A stretch of 64,000 nt of DNA from contig JAHJDP010000042.1 of assembly GCA_018831195.1 (NCBI GenBank), forward strand, positions 126,292 to 190,291, given 5' to 3'. The position numbers and the translations under genes are program-made. Position 1 is the first letter of the stretch, and every line of letters begins with the position of its first letter. Positions 8,018-15,280 of this stretch are shown here, one piece after another. A model generated the notes under the pieces. It was not told the origin of the DNA and did not search any database. It saw only the letters and a program-made list of their open reading frames with translations. The DNA is from Candidatus Eisenbacteria bacterium (GTDB lineage Bacteria; Eisenbacteria; RBG-16-71-46; CAIMUX01; JAHJDP01).

Positions 8018-8931
8018 ACAAGAACCCGTGGGGCCCGCTCTTTGGCGGGGAGCAGGTTTGGGCGGGGAGGGGCGCCGCGCACCATCCACAGACTCCGGGT
8101 TTTTCGCTCTGGAGACCGGGTGATCCTGTATCGGTGCAGAAGATCCGTATCGGTACATCGGGTTATTCATTCCGGGACTGGATTGGACCCTTCTATCCCC
8201 CCGGCACACGGCCCGCCGAGATGCTTCCCTTCTATGCCTCCTGTTTTCCGGCGGTGGAGCTCAATGTGACCTATTACCGCCTGCCCCATGCGAACACATT
8301 TTCAAGGATTGAAAATAAGACGCCGAAGGGCTTTGAGTTCTTTGTTAAATTGCAAAGCGATTTGACGCACAAGCGGGGTTATAATCCTTCCGCTATTGAG
8401 GCCTTCCTCGAGGCGATACAACCCCTGCGCCAGGCGGGGAAGTACATCGGCGCTCTGGCTCAATTCCCCTGGTCTTTCCGCCGGACAAGGGAGAACCAGA
8501 AATATCTGGAATGGCTGGGAAGTCGATTCCCGGCCCGCCCCCTGGTCATTGAATTCAGGCATGATTCGTGGGCGGGTGAAGAGACCTTTCAATTGTTAAA
8601 GAATTCAGACTTGGATTTTTGCTCAGTCGATGAGCCGGATCTTCGGGGTCTATTTCCCCCGATGGCTCGCCGGACCGCCGCTATCGGCTATATTCGCCTC
8701 CATGGAAGAAACAAGAAGGATTGGTGGACCGGTCAAGGTTCCGAGCGCTACAATTATCTCTACTCAAAAGATGAACTTCAGGAATGGGTCGACAAGATCC
8801 GGGAACTGGCGGATCAATCTGAAAAGACATATGTTTTTTTTAACAATTGCCACGCGGGTCACGCCGTTCAGAATGCTCAGTACCTGGCTGCTTTGCTTCA
8901 GGGGGAAGGAGACTTTTTTAATCCGATCTAG
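8014..8931 (+). CDS. DUF72 (YecE-like) protein
   Basis: 305 residues. The DUF72 signature is clear: IRIGTSGYSFRDW-x-G-FYP near residue 46, FPAVELNVTYYRLP, FFVKLQSDLTHKR, VIEFRHDSW, and a C-terminal YVFFNNCHAGHAVQNA. The fold is a TIM-like barrel; the biochemical activity is not established. The first ~40 residues precede the conserved domain; the ATG is kept because it overlaps the dinB stop (ATGA), and a GTG at 8134 would give a tighter start. Its place as third gene of the LexA-controlled operon suggests a role in damage response. The 3' end overlaps the convergent glycosyltransferase by 14 nt. Confidence 0.88.
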   Translation: MNKNPWGPLFGGEQVWAGRGAAHHPQTPGFSLWRPGDPVSVQKIRIGTSGYSFRDWIGPFYPPGTRPAEMLPFYASCFPAVELNVTYYRLPHANTFSRIENKTPKGFEFFVKLQSDLTHKRGYNPSAIEAFLEAIQPLRQAGKYIGALAQFPWSFRRTRENQKYLEWLGSRFPARPLVIEFRHDSWAGEETFQLLKNSDLDFCSVDEPDLRGLFPPMARRTAAIGYIRLHGRNKKDWWTGQGSERYNYLYSKDELQEWVDKIRELADQSEKTYVFFNNCHAGHAVQNAQYLAALLQGEGDFFNPI

Positions 8932-10237
8932 CCCGGCCCAAAAATCGCCATACTTCCCGGAACATTGCCATTACAAGACCCGCCGTTATCAAGGATCCAA
9001 GATAGGTGCCGATCAGCTCGCCCCAGGCGAAGAGACGATGCTGATGCAGATTCTCGAAGGGAGAGATCCCTCCCCACGTGAACGGGGGATAGTAGGTGAT
9101 GCGTCTCATTGGATTCGGATCGTAATCATGCAAGATGACATTGAGAAAGACGGCGAAGGTCATCATTCCCGCAAGCCAAGCCCAATTCCGTGATCTTCCG
9201 GCTAGCGCACATGTCAAGGGAACGGCCATGAAAAGGTGATTTTCATGCATGTGGGTGGAGAAAAAGAAAAAGAGCAGTGTGATGATGGCGGCGCTTTGAA
9301 TCAACGCCGCCGTGAAGGTTGCGTCATCCTTGGCGCGCCGGAAAACCGGCCATGATCGGTAGAGAATGAGGAGGGAAAGGAGGCCGAAAAGCCCCAATCC
9401 GAAAATCTTGGGTGTCAGAGGCCCGAAGAATGGCGTATTGGCGTCCCTCCAAGCGCCGAGGAGCCACCAGAGATTGTGGCCGTTGACAGATGTGAAGGGC
9501 ATCAGTCCCACATCAAAGAGCACGTGGTTCAGAACCGAGGATCCACGCCCCGTCATGAGAAAGGGGAGAAAGAGCACCAGCACGACGGCAACGCCGGAAA
9601 GACCGGCCGTCAACAGCCCCTTCCATCGGTCTCTGGCAAAGGCGGCGACAGCGACCAAGGGAGCGATCGGCGCCGCCAGCGGTTTCATCATTCCCCCCAA
9701 GGCGAGCGCCACACCCGAACCGGCCGCCCGCCCTCCACCGAGGAAAAAGAGAGACGCCAGAACGAAGGCGCTGTGAATGGCGTCCGGTTGGCCCCAATAG
9801 GCCGAATCCCACAGTACGGCGGGGTTGAAAAGATATATCAAGGCGGCCCATCGCCCCCACTTCGGTCCCGCTCGTTGCGGACCCCAAAGGCGCCGTCGAG
9901 AGATCAGGAGATAAAGAACGGCCGCGATGAGGATGTCGAAAATGAAGGGTGGAAGTTTGATGAGGAGTGTCAGGAGGGTGGAGTCGGGAATGGTTCCAAG
10001 GGGAGTTTCCGCCGCCAGGGCGAGATAGGCTTTTCCCAAAGGGTACAGGATGTAAATGTAGAGAGGGGGATAGTCGAAATCCACGGTGTCGTAAATCGAA
10101 GGGATGCCTTCCCGGCCGGCGCCCAGCGCCCAGCGCTTATAGGTTAGTGTATCGATGATGTAGCCGGGCTGAACGGCCAGAATCCAGCGGATGACAATAT
10201 AAAAGATGAGAATCCAGCTGAAGGTTCTCCGACCCAT
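8918..10237 (-). CDS. Multi-pass membrane glycosyltransferase (GT87/DUF2029-like)
   Basis: 439 residues with roughly ten membrane segments. Family-like motifs are DTLTYKRWA in the first periplasmic loop, FDYPPLYIYIL, NPAVLWDSAYWGQPDAIH and GGMMKPLAAPIAPL. They match polyprenyl-phosphate-dependent mannosyltransferase-type enzymes of the GT87/DUF2029 group. Such enzymes transfer a sugar from a lipid carrier on the outer face of the inner membrane. The start chosen (MGRRTFSW) has GGAGAGAG just upstream; a longer frame begins 25 codons earlier. It is a lone gene between converging and diverging neighbours, so the target is unknown. Confidence 0.75.
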   Translation of the reverse strand: MGRRTFSWILIFYIVIRWILAVQPGYIIDTLTYKRWALGAGREGIPSIYDTVDFDYPPLYIYILYPLGKAYLALAAETPLGTIPDSTLLTLLIKLPPFIFDILIAAVLYLLISRRRLWGPQRAGPKWGRWAALIYLFNPAVLWDSAYWGQPDAIHSAFVLASLFFLGGGRAAGSGVALALGGMMKPLAAPIAPLVAVAAFARDRWKGLLTAGLSGVAVVLVLFLPFLMTGRGSSVLNHVLFDVGLMPFTSVNGHNLWWLLGAWRDANTPFFGPLTPKIFGLGLFGLLSLLILYRSWPVFRRAKDDATFTAALIQSAAIITLLFFFFSTHMHENHLFMAVPLTCALAGRSRNWAWLAGMMTFAVFLNVILHDYDPNPMRRITYYPPFTWGGISPFENLHQHRLFAWGELIGTYLGSLITAGLVMAMFREVWRFLGRARSD

Positions 10238-10489
10238 CTCTCTCTCCAATCCTTCATTCAACAGCTTCCCAGAAGGGAGGATAGGCCGGGATCTTATGAG
10301 GCCTCTATCCATGTGTCAATACGGAGGCGCGCTGCGGCCGCAGGAATCGAGCCGATTTCCATACGCTCAAGTCAACAATATGGCCGGAAGTTTCCTTCGG
10401 GACAGACGCTCTTGACGGAAAGACCTCCTTATCTATAATCAATCCTGAAGTAAGAAAATCCAATATCAGTTGGCCGCAAGAAGGGGGGC

Positions 10490-10954
10490 GTGGTGCAGAG
10501 CTTTGGTTCAATAGATGAAATCCTGGATTTTGCTATCGCTCGAGAAGTTGAGGCCGCGAAGTTCTATCAGGAAATGTCAGGACGGGTGAAGCGGGACGCG
10601 ATGAAGGATCTCTTTAGGGATTTTGCCAATGAGGAGCGGCGGCATAAGGCGAAGCTCGAGAAGGTCAAACAGGGAAAGCTTCTCCTCATCTCGGCGAAGA
10701 AAATCCAGGATCTCAAGATCGCTGAGTATACTGAAGAGATCGATATGTCTTCCGGCGCTGAATTCAATTATCAACAAGCTCTTATTGTGGCGATGCAAAG
10801 AGAAAAGAATGCCTTCAAGCTCTACAGCGATCTGGCCAAGCTGGCGGATGATGAAGGGGTTCGAAACCTTTTGCTTGAACTCGCCAATGAAGAGGCAAAG
10901 CACAAACTATATTTTGAGACCGAGTACGACAATCACATCCTGACGGAGAATTAG
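10490..10954 (+). CDS. Ferritin-like/rubrerythrin-type diiron protein without rubredoxin domain
   Basis: 154 residues forming a four-helix bundle. Paired diiron ligands are visible: E-x-x-AAKFY with EERRH in the first half and REKNAFKLY with EEAKH in the second. The C-terminal rubredoxin domain of classical rubrerythrin is absent. Such proteins reduce peroxide or handle iron in anaerobes. Start is GTG (10490 or the adjacent GTG at 10493) behind AAGGGGGG. A terminator follows at 11036, so it is probably monocistronic. Confident on fold, less on activity. Confidence 0.85.
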   Translation: MVQSFGSIDEILDFAIAREVEAAKFYQEMSGRVKRDAMKDLFRDFANEERRHKAKLEKVKQGKLLLISAKKIQDLKIAEYTEEIDMSSGAEFNYQQALIVAMQREKNAFKLYSDLAKLADDEGVRNLLLELANEEAKHKLYFETEYDNHILTEN

Positions 10955-11035
10955 GTCCCTGGGTCATCTCTCAGATTGAACCCCAAAAGAGGAAGACTCC
11001 GGACATGGGGTGGGTTGAATAATGCAGTGCTCTCT

Positions 11036-11055
11036 AGGGGTCTGTGACCCCTTTT
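11036..11055 (+). terminator. Rho-independent terminator after the ferritin-like gene
   Basis: A GGGGTC stem (11037-11042), a TGT loop and GACCCC (11046-11051) are followed by TTTT (11052-11055); an outer A-T pair extends the stem. It separates the ferritin-like gene from the rnf operon, whose first start lies 49 nt on. Confidence 0.75.
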
Positions 11056-11103
11056 AACGTCAATAATTTAGCCTGCACAATATTGGTGGGATTAAGGCTT
11101 TTT

Positions 11104-12450
11104 ATGGACATTCCGTATTTTGGACGAGGGATTCATATCCCCAAGCAAAAGCCGGTTGGTGACATTCTTGAGATTCCACCGCCCGACAAGGTGTTTCTAC
11201 TTCTTCAACAATGCGCCGGCCCCATTTGCGTGCCTGTTGTTGAGGCTGGTGACACCGTGAAAATCGGGCAGCTCGTCGCTGAGGGCGCCAAGGGTCAAGC
11301 GCCGGATTTACATTCCCCTATTTGCGGTATCGTGAAGGGGCTTGAAGACGTCATCGCCCCGAATGGGACCGTAACAAAGGCGCTGGTCGTTGAAAGCAAC
11401 GGCGGATTTGAGATGGAGACCTTCGAACCTGATCCCGATCCACTCTCGAAGAGCGGTGCGGAATTGCTCGAGGAGATCAGGAAGGCCGGCATCGTTACCA
11501 GCCGCCGGGAGGCTCATTCGCTTGAGGCTCTCATCCGCGAGGCGATGGACCCGCATGGCTTCGTTTCGGCGACCGGCTCTGTTATCGCCCGGCCGGTCCG
11601 GCAGATCGCCGTGCGATTTACGGATGTTGATCCTCATTTGGCGACCCTGAAGACCATTACAAGGGAAATCGGCGAGAAAACGGATCGCTTGCATCTGGGT
11701 CTTAAAGTTTTACAAAAGATCACCGGAACCAAGGATCTGCACTTTGTCCTGGATCGGAATCAAGACGCTCCGGGATTGGTTCAGTTGGCTGAAGACAATG
11801 AATACTCAATCCTCAGAGTCAATGCCGGGACCTACCCTTCTGCGGCCGATCCGCTCGTGGCCTGCGCCATCGGCGGTCGTGAACCGGATGTTGCGTTCCG
11901 CGGTGTTCATGAAAGCGGTGAGCTGGTGCTGGATGTGGATACGGTGCTGCGGGTCGCCCGCGCCGTCGCTGAGCGGCGGCCCGTTCTCGACCGGCTAATT
12001 ACGGTCGGCGGCTCCTTTGGAGTAAAGGTCGTCAAGATTTATATCGGTATGACGCTGGCCGACATCGCAGAGGCCGCCGGGGAAACGGAGGAATACGGAA
12101 AAGTTCTGGTCGGCGGACCGCTTCAAGGATCCGCATTACATACCCTTGATTTTCCGATGGCCAAAGATTCGACGGCCATCTGGTTGTTCAGGCCGGAAGA
12201 AGTGGTGGAGGAGGTGAACCACCCCTGCATCAGCTGCGGGCTCTGCGTGATGGTATGTCCGATGAGGTTATTGCCCGGCTTGTTGTCCCGTTATTGCGAA
12301 TTCGGCAAATGGCAGGAGGCGGAAGAGGCGCACCTTTTCTCCTGCATTGAATGTGGTTGTTGTTCTTATGTCTGCCCGGCGGAACGCTCCATGGTTCAGT
12401 TCATGGTGCATGGGAAGAACGAGGTGCTCGCTTTGTGGAGGTCCCGCTGA
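11104..12450 (+). CDS. rnfC: RnfC subunit of the ion-translocating ferredoxin oxidoreductase, variant without NADH/FMN motifs
   Basis: 448 residues from MDIPYFGRGIHIPKQK, behind an AAGG site. The N-terminal barrel (VGDILEIPPPDKV...PVVEAGDTVKIGQ) and two C-terminal [4Fe-4S] motifs (CISCGLCVMVCP at ~375 and CIECGCCSYVCP at ~414) are standard RnfC. The central domain is not. After the conserved RKAGI (residue 130), where RnfC and NuoF normally carry a GLGGAGFPT-x-VKL glycine-rich loop and an ECEPY segment, it reads VTSRREAHSLE and later RFTDVDPHLA. NADH and FMN binding are therefore doubtful, though the Fe-S relay should work. The 3' end overlaps rnfD by 1 nt. Confidence 0.9.
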   Translation: MDIPYFGRGIHIPKQKPVGDILEIPPPDKVFLLLQQCAGPICVPVVEAGDTVKIGQLVAEGAKGQAPDLHSPICGIVKGLEDVIAPNGTVTKALVVESNGGFEMETFEPDPDPLSKSGAELLEEIRKAGIVTSRREAHSLEALIREAMDPHGFVSATGSVIARPVRQIAVRFTDVDPHLATLKTITREIGEKTDRLHLGLKVLQKITGTKDLHFVLDRNQDAPGLVQLAEDNEYSILRVNAGTYPSAADPLVACAIGGREPDVAFRGVHESGELVLDVDTVLRVARAVAERRPVLDRLITVGGSFGVKVVKIYIGMTLADIAEAAGETEEYGKVLVGGPLQGSALHTLDFPMAKDSTAIWLFRPEEVVEEVNHPCISCGLCVMVCPMRLLPGLLSRYCEFGKWQEAEEAHLFSCIECGCCSYVCPAERSMVQFMVHGKNEVLALWRSR

Positions 12451-13427
12451 TGTCGAATAGCCGATATGTGGTTTCACTGTCCCCTCACATCCGCTACGGA
12501 CGCACGATACGCGGGATGATTCTCACGACGATGATCGCATTGGCGCCCTCCGTCATCTGGGGTGTTTTCACTTTCGGCTTCAACGCGCTGCTGTATGTGG
12601 CGCTCGGCGTCTTCGGCGCCGTCGGTATGGAGTTTTTGTTAAACAAGATCACCCGCCGGCCGATATCAATCGGCGACGGTCATGCCGCTCTCGTCGGTCT
12701 CATGGTGGCGATGCTCGTGCCTGCCGGTGTGCCATGGTGGGTCGTTTTTGACGGCGCGGTTTTGGCTATTCTTATCGGCAAGATGCCGTACGGCCCCCTT
12801 GGAGGCGCCCCGTTGTCACCCGCCCTTGTCGGGCTTCTCATCATGGTCGTTTCCTGTCCGAATGAGTTTGCGAAAAATGTCTATCCGATAAACGCCCCGG
12901 AGACGCGGATCGAGGGTGTCGCGCCCGCGGAAAGTCCGCAGACAGCCGTCCGGATCGATCCGAGTGACGCGGGGGATTACAGAATCAGTGATCTCTTCCT
13001 TGGAAGACAGGTCGGTCCCATCGGCACCGTTTCCCCCATGCTGCTGCTCCTCGGCGGGCTGTTTCTCATCTGGCGCCGGGTTTCGAGATGGCGGGGACCG
13101 GCCGGATTCATTGCTGGGATGCTCCTTTCAGGCGCCGTTGCGCATGCCGTGGATCCCGGACTCTATCCCCCGGTGCTGTTCCAGCTCTTCACGGGTATCG
13201 CCATGTTCGGCGCCTTCTTTCTATGCACTGAGTGGACATCAACCCCGGTCACTCCCTGGGGACTCTTTCTTTTCGGTTTCATGGCCGGGCTGCTGACAAT
13301 CATACTTCGACTTTCCGGTTTGCCGTACGGCAGGGTGCCTTTTGCCATCATGATCATGTCGCTCGCAACCCCGCTTTTCGACAGGATCACTCCCACACCC
13401 TTCGGAAAGGTGGTGCGCCATGCGTGA
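12450..13427 (+). CDS. rnfD: RnfD membrane subunit, lacking the usual flavin-attachment motif
   Basis: 325 residues with about nine membrane segments. Family features: SPHIRYGRTIRGM near the start, GDGHAALVGLMVAMLVP, GGAPLSPALVGLLIMV, and GIAMFGAFFLCTEW. The loop that normally holds the (S/T)xAT motif for covalent FMN (GISQATP in E. coli RsxD) reads QTAVRIDPSDAGDYRIS here and contains no such motif. The start ATG overlaps the rnfC stop. The subunit should still form part of the membrane core and ion path. Whether it binds non-covalent flavin cannot be told from sequence. Confidence 0.9.
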   Translation: MSNSRYVVSLSPHIRYGRTIRGMILTTMIALAPSVIWGVFTFGFNALLYVALGVFGAVGMEFLLNKITRRPISIGDGHAALVGLMVAMLVPAGVPWWVVFDGAVLAILIGKMPYGPLGGAPLSPALVGLLIMVVSCPNEFAKNVYPINAPETRIEGVAPAESPQTAVRIDPSDAGDYRISDLFLGRQVGPIGTVSPMLLLLGGLFLIWRRVSRWRGPAGFIAGMLLSGAVAHAVDPGLYPPVLFQLFTGIAMFGAFFLCTEWTSTPVTPWGLFLFGFMAGLLTIILRLSGLPYGRVPFAIMIMSLATPLFDRITPTPFGKVVRHA

Positions 13428-14025
13428 TCAAATCTGGTTCATGGTTTTGGTGCTTGCGGTTGTGGGTTCATTGGCCGGAATGGCTCTCTCCGCCGTCAAG
13501 TCGGTCACTGATCCGGTGATTGAGAAGCGGATTTTAGAGACAAAAATCAAACCGAGCCTTGATGACTTTTTCGGTCCGCTGCAGCCGGATAACGATGTTA
13601 TAGCGGATAGGATCGTACTGGATCTCGGGAAGGACTCCCGGGGCAGGAAACTGCGTCTTTCCGTATTCACGGCGAAGAAGGGCGGCAAGGTTATCGGCGC
13701 CGCCTTGCAGACGGCCGGCGGAGGGTACGGCGGAGATATTCAAGTCTTGACGGCGTTTGATCTTGTACAAGAAGAAATTCTCGGCGTGAAAACTCTGGAT
13801 CAAAAAGAAACACAGGGCCTGGGGGCCCGCGTTGCGAATGACAAGGAACCGTTCATCCAGCAATTTAAGGGAATGAAGTTCTCAAGCGGGATCAAGCTGC
13901 GTGCTAACGGTGGAGAAGTAGACGCTATTTCCGGAGCATCGATTTCTTCGACCGCCTACGCTGAGGCGGTCGATCGGGCCGCCGCGCTTCTCGAAGAGCG
14001 CCGGGCCGATATTATCGGAAAGTAG
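13420..14025 (+). CDS. rnfG: RnfG periplasmic flavoprotein subunit
   Basis: 201 residues: one N-terminal membrane anchor (about residues 7-25) and a periplasmic FMN-binding domain. The flavinylation motif is VDAISGASISS near residues 167-177, with Ser where most RnfG have Thr; [ST]GA[ST] is accepted by ApbE flavin transferases. No apbE is present in the window. The start overlaps rnfD by 8 nt. It should pass electrons between the membrane core and a partner, which here could include the periplasmic multihaem cytochrome encoded downstream. Confidence 0.93.
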   Translation: MRDQIWFMVLVLAVVGSLAGMALSAVKSVTDPVIEKRILETKIKPSLDDFFGPLQPDNDVIADRIVLDLGKDSRGRKLRLSVFTAKKGGKVIGAALQTAGGGYGGDIQVLTAFDLVQEEILGVKTLDQKETQGLGARVANDKEPFIQQFKGMKFSSGIKLRANGGEVDAISGASISSTAYAEAVDRAAALLEERRADIIGK

Positions 14026-14039
14026 AGAGGTACACGACG

Positions 14040-14675
14040 ATGAGGACCCCTCTTCAAGAGTTCACCAAGGGTTTTTGGGAGCAGATTCCACCGTTTCGAT
14101 TGGTACTCGGCATATGTCCCACGCTGGCTGTCACAAAATCCTTGGAAGGCGGCTGGGGGATGGGCTTGGCGACGACCTTCGTGCTCGTCTGTTCCAATAT
14201 TTTTGTTTCCGCGCTTCGAAAGGTCGTTCCCCCCAAAGTGAGGATCGCCACTTTTATTGTTATTATCGCGACATTTGTTGTCATCACTGAATTGGTAATG
14301 AAAGCATATACCCCGATGTTATCAGATTCCCTGGGGGTATTTATCCCGCTCATCGTGGTGAATTGCATCATCCTCGGCCGGGCGGAAGCCTTTGCATCCA
14401 AAAACGGTGTCGGACGATCCCTGCTCGACGGATTGGGCATCGGGCTTGGTTACACATTAGCCCTATCCGCCATTGGGTGTATTCGCGAGCTGTGCGGAAC
14501 CGGCGGTCTGACATTGTTTTCCCAGGCGAATCTGGGCGTATCCCTTATTCCCTTGGCCGATGGCCAGGAATTCCTTTTTAAGTTTATGGTGGATCCTCCC
14601 GGTGCTTTCGTCACCCTGGGGGGAATGCTGATGCTTATGAACATTATCAGCGCGCGTTCGGCCAAGGCCGCATAG
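14040..14675 (+). CDS. rnfE: RnfE membrane subunit
   Basis: 211 residues, six hydrophobic segments. Key motifs LGICPTLAVTKS and VVNCIILGRAEAFA carry the two cysteines that, with the matching pair in RnfA, are thought to hold the intramembrane [2Fe-2S] cluster. Both are present, so the central electron path is intact. Spaced 14 nt after rnfG and 10 nt before rnfA, in the usual C-D-G-E-A-B order. Confidence 0.95.
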   Translation: MRTPLQEFTKGFWEQIPPFRLVLGICPTLAVTKSLEGGWGMGLATTFVLVCSNIFVSALRKVVPPKVRIATFIVIIATFVVITELVMKAYTPMLSDSLGVFIPLIVVNCIILGRAEAFASKNGVGRSLLDGLGIGLGYTLALSAIGCIRELCGTGGLTLFSQANLGVSLIPLADGQEFLFKFMVDPPGAFVTLGGMLMLMNIISARSAKAA

Positions 14676-14685
14676 GGAGCACGTC

Positions 14686-15261
14686 ATGTCTGAATATTTA
14701 CTCCTCGTCGTCTCCGCCATCTTGGTTAACAATATTCTCTTGGCGCAATTCCTTGGGAATTGCCCATTTTTAGGCGTGTCCCAGAAAATGGGGACCGCGA
14801 CCGGAATGGGGATGGCGGTCATTTTCGTGTTAACCCTTGCCGGCGCTATCACCTGGATCGTGCAGTGGTATTTGCTGGTGCCCTATGAGCTGGAGTATCT
14901 CAGAACCATCGCCTTTATTCTTGTGATCGCCGCATTGGTTCAGCTGGTCGAGATTGTTCTTCAGAAAACCGCACCGGCCTTATACAACAGCTTGGGTATC
15001 TTCTTGCCCCTTATTACAACGAATTGCGCGGTACTTGGTGTGGCGATTATCAATATCCAGAAGGACTTCGATTTTATAAACACATTGATATATTCATTTG
15101 CCTCTGCGGTCGGATTTGCTCTCGCGCTCGTCTTGTTTGCGGGGCTGCGGGAACGATTCGCCCTCACCCGTATGCCGAAAGCGCTGCAGGGAACCGCGTC
15201 GGGGCTCATCACGGCAGGTCTCATGGCCCTGGCATTTCAGGGGTTTAAGGGTTTGATCTAA
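14686..15261 (+). CDS. rnfA: RnfA membrane subunit
   Basis: 191 residues, six hydrophobic segments, related to RnfE with inverted topology. The motifs NNILLAQFLGNCPFLGVS and LITTNCAVLGVAI keep the two conserved cysteines for the shared intramembrane [2Fe-2S] cluster. Normal length for the family. GGAGCACGTC precedes the ATG. Part of the rnf operon. Confidence 0.95.
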   Translation: MSEYLLLVVSAILVNNILLAQFLGNCPFLGVSQKMGTATGMGMAVIFVLTLAGAITWIVQWYLLVPYELEYLRTIAFILVIAALVQLVEIVLQKTAPALYNSLGIFLPLITTNCAVLGVAIINIQKDFDFINTLIYSFASAVGFALALVLFAGLRERFALTRMPKALQGTASGLITAGLMALAFQGFKGLI

Positions 15262-15280
15262 AACAAGAGGTCAAAATAAG

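Noticed and set aside
9476-10147. 223-codon rightward frame
   Set aside because: Antisense to the membrane glycosyltransferase; low-complexity charged translation.
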